Positions 5,146-6,129 of a stretch of DNA of 6,129 nt are shown piece by piece; positions within the stretch are counted from its first letter, which is position 1, and the number at the start of each line of letters is the position of its first letter. The notes under the pieces are model-generated. The model ran no database searches, had not been told where the DNA came from, and worked only from the letters and a program-made list of their open reading frames with translations. Origin of the DNA: Chitinophagaceae bacterium. Lineage in GTDB: Bacteria; Bacteroidota; Bacteroidia; Chitinophagales; Chitinophagaceae. Location: the NCBI GenBank assembly GCA_023251285.1, contig JAHEZB010000151.1, positions 1 through 6,129 of the forward strand, given 5' to 3'. The translations under genes and the position numbers were made by a program.

Positions 5146-6129
5146 TAATAAAAAAATTCTGCTTTGTAAGGATATTTCTGTTGATAAAGTTTTCGTACCT
5201 GGTTCAGAACTACCTGCCGCAATTCATGAATATTTGTTTTTTCAGTAGCTGAAATAAAAACACAATTTCCATTGGTATATGCCTGCCAGCGCTCTTTCAA
5301 TTCTTCCAGTAATTGTTGCTTCACCGCGGGCTCCAGCCATTGATCAAACGTGTTTTTTTCATATTGATCCATTTTATTAAACACGGTAATAACTGGCTTT
5401 TCAAAGCTTTTTAATTCCTGCAATGTCTTATTTACCACCGCCAGTTGTTCTTCATATTTCGGATGAGAAATATCCACTACATGTACCAGGATATCTGCTT
5501 CGCGTACTTCATCCAAAGTGCTTTTGAAACTTTCGATCAGATGATGCGGAAGTTTACGGATAAATCCAACGGTATCGCTCAGAAGAAACGGGGTATGCCC
5601 CAAAACCACTTTTCGTGTGGTTGTATCGAGCGTCGCAAATAATTTGTTTTCTGCAAAAACATCACTCTTGCTCAGCAAATTCATGATGGTCGATTTCCCC
5701 ACATTCGTATAGCCAACCAAAGCAACCCTGATAAATTCGCCACGCTCTTTTCTTTGGGTAAATGATTGTTTGTCTATTTCCAGTAATCTTTTGCGAAGCA
5801 AGCTGATTTTATCTTTTACTATACGACGATCCGTTTCTATTTCTGTTTCACCCGGACCACGGCTCCCAATGCCGCCACCTTGCCTTTCAAGATGTTTCCA
5901 CATTCCTTTTAAGCGTGGTAGAATGTATTGATATTGGGCCAGTTCTACCTGCACTTTTGCCTGCGCCGTTTTTGCACGGGAAGCAAAAATGTCGAGAATC
6001 AAATCGCTTCTGTCTATTGTGGTTACTTTCAGTTCTTTTTCAATGTTCGATATTTGTGAACCGGTAAGCTCATCATCAAAAATGACGAGATCAACGTGTT
6101 TTCTTTCGGTAAAATTTTTGATTTCTTCT
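5145..6129 (-). CDS. hflX: GTPase HflX (N-terminus beyond window)
   Basis: HflX is a ribosome-binding GTPase that splits stalled or stressed ribosomes. The frame is open to the right edge, so the first part of the N-terminal domain is missing. The visible part begins in that domain (KHVDLVIFDDELTGSQ, then DRSDLILDIFASRAKT) and continues through the glycine-rich linker GGGIGSRGPGETEIETDRR. The GTPase domain has the P-loop GYTNVGKST (5688-5714), the G3 region DTVGFIRKLPHH, the G4 motif NKMD (5367-5378) and a G5-like FISA. A start at the TTG at 6002 would fall inside the conserved LILDIFA segment and is not real, because recognisable HflX sequence continues upstream of it. The stop overlaps the start of the Rieske gene by one base. 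About 327 residues are visible, so perhaps the first 60-80 are absent. Confidence 0.96.
   Translation of the reverse strand, partial: EEIKNFTERKHVDLVIFDDELTGSQISNIEKELKVTTIDRSDLILDIFASRAKTAQAKVQVELAQYQYILPRLKGMWKHLERQGGGIGSRGPGETEIETDRRIVKDKISLLRKRLLEIDKQSFTQRKERGEFIRVALVGYTNVGKSTIMNLLSKSDVFAENKLFATLDTTTRKVVLGHTPFLLSDTVGFIRKLPHHLIESFKSTLDEVREADILVHVVDISHPKYEEQLAVVNKTLQELKSFEKPVITVFNKMDQYEKNTFDQWLEPAVKQQLLEELKERWQAYTNGNCVFISATEKTNIHELRQVVLNQVRKLYQQKYPYKAEFFY

Overview
The window looks like chromosomal DNA of a member of the Bacteroidota. The evidence is the low G+C content, a textbook Bacteroidota -7 promoter box (TAnnTTTG form), weak or absent Shine-Dalgarno sequences at most starts, a DUF3810 membrane protein (a family I associate with Bacteroidota), and an outer-membrane barrel protein with a POTRA-like domain. 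No mobile element, CRISPR array, tRNA or rRNA was recognised. Most genes are housekeeping genes.

Left block, all on the minus strand and read from about 3340 down to 1: a promoter at 3333-3340; a YceD/DUF177 protein (2766-3311); rpmF for ribosomal protein bL32 (2552-2746); an intrinsic terminator or attenuator (2478-2528); plsX (1472-2413); a 213-base gap; and the N-terminal 419 residues of a secreted, probably outer-membrane, beta-barrel protein that runs off the left edge. The order yceD-rpmF-plsX is the widely conserved cluster linking ribosome maturation to phospholipid synthesis. Here fabH does not follow plsX, and a terminator sits between rpmF and plsX.

Middle: a divergent intergenic region (3312-3682) holds the yceD promoter, a GNRA-capped hairpin, a possible decayed lipocalin-like reading frame, a 14-base AT palindrome and a possible six-codon leader peptide. 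It is followed on the plus strand by a DUF3810 membrane protein with a HEMAH zinc-protease-like motif (3683-4774).

Right block, minus strand: hflX (5145 to beyond the right edge) overlaps by one base with a small Rieske [2Fe-2S] ferredoxin-like gene (4822-5145). The convergent gap 4775-4821 carries an AT-rich hairpin that could end transcription from both sides.

I do not see a clearly new defence or mobile system. The points most worth a second look are the rpmF/plsX attenuator, the overlapping hflX-Rieske pair, the DUF3810 putative metalloprotease with its leader, and the relic and hairpin in the intergenic region.
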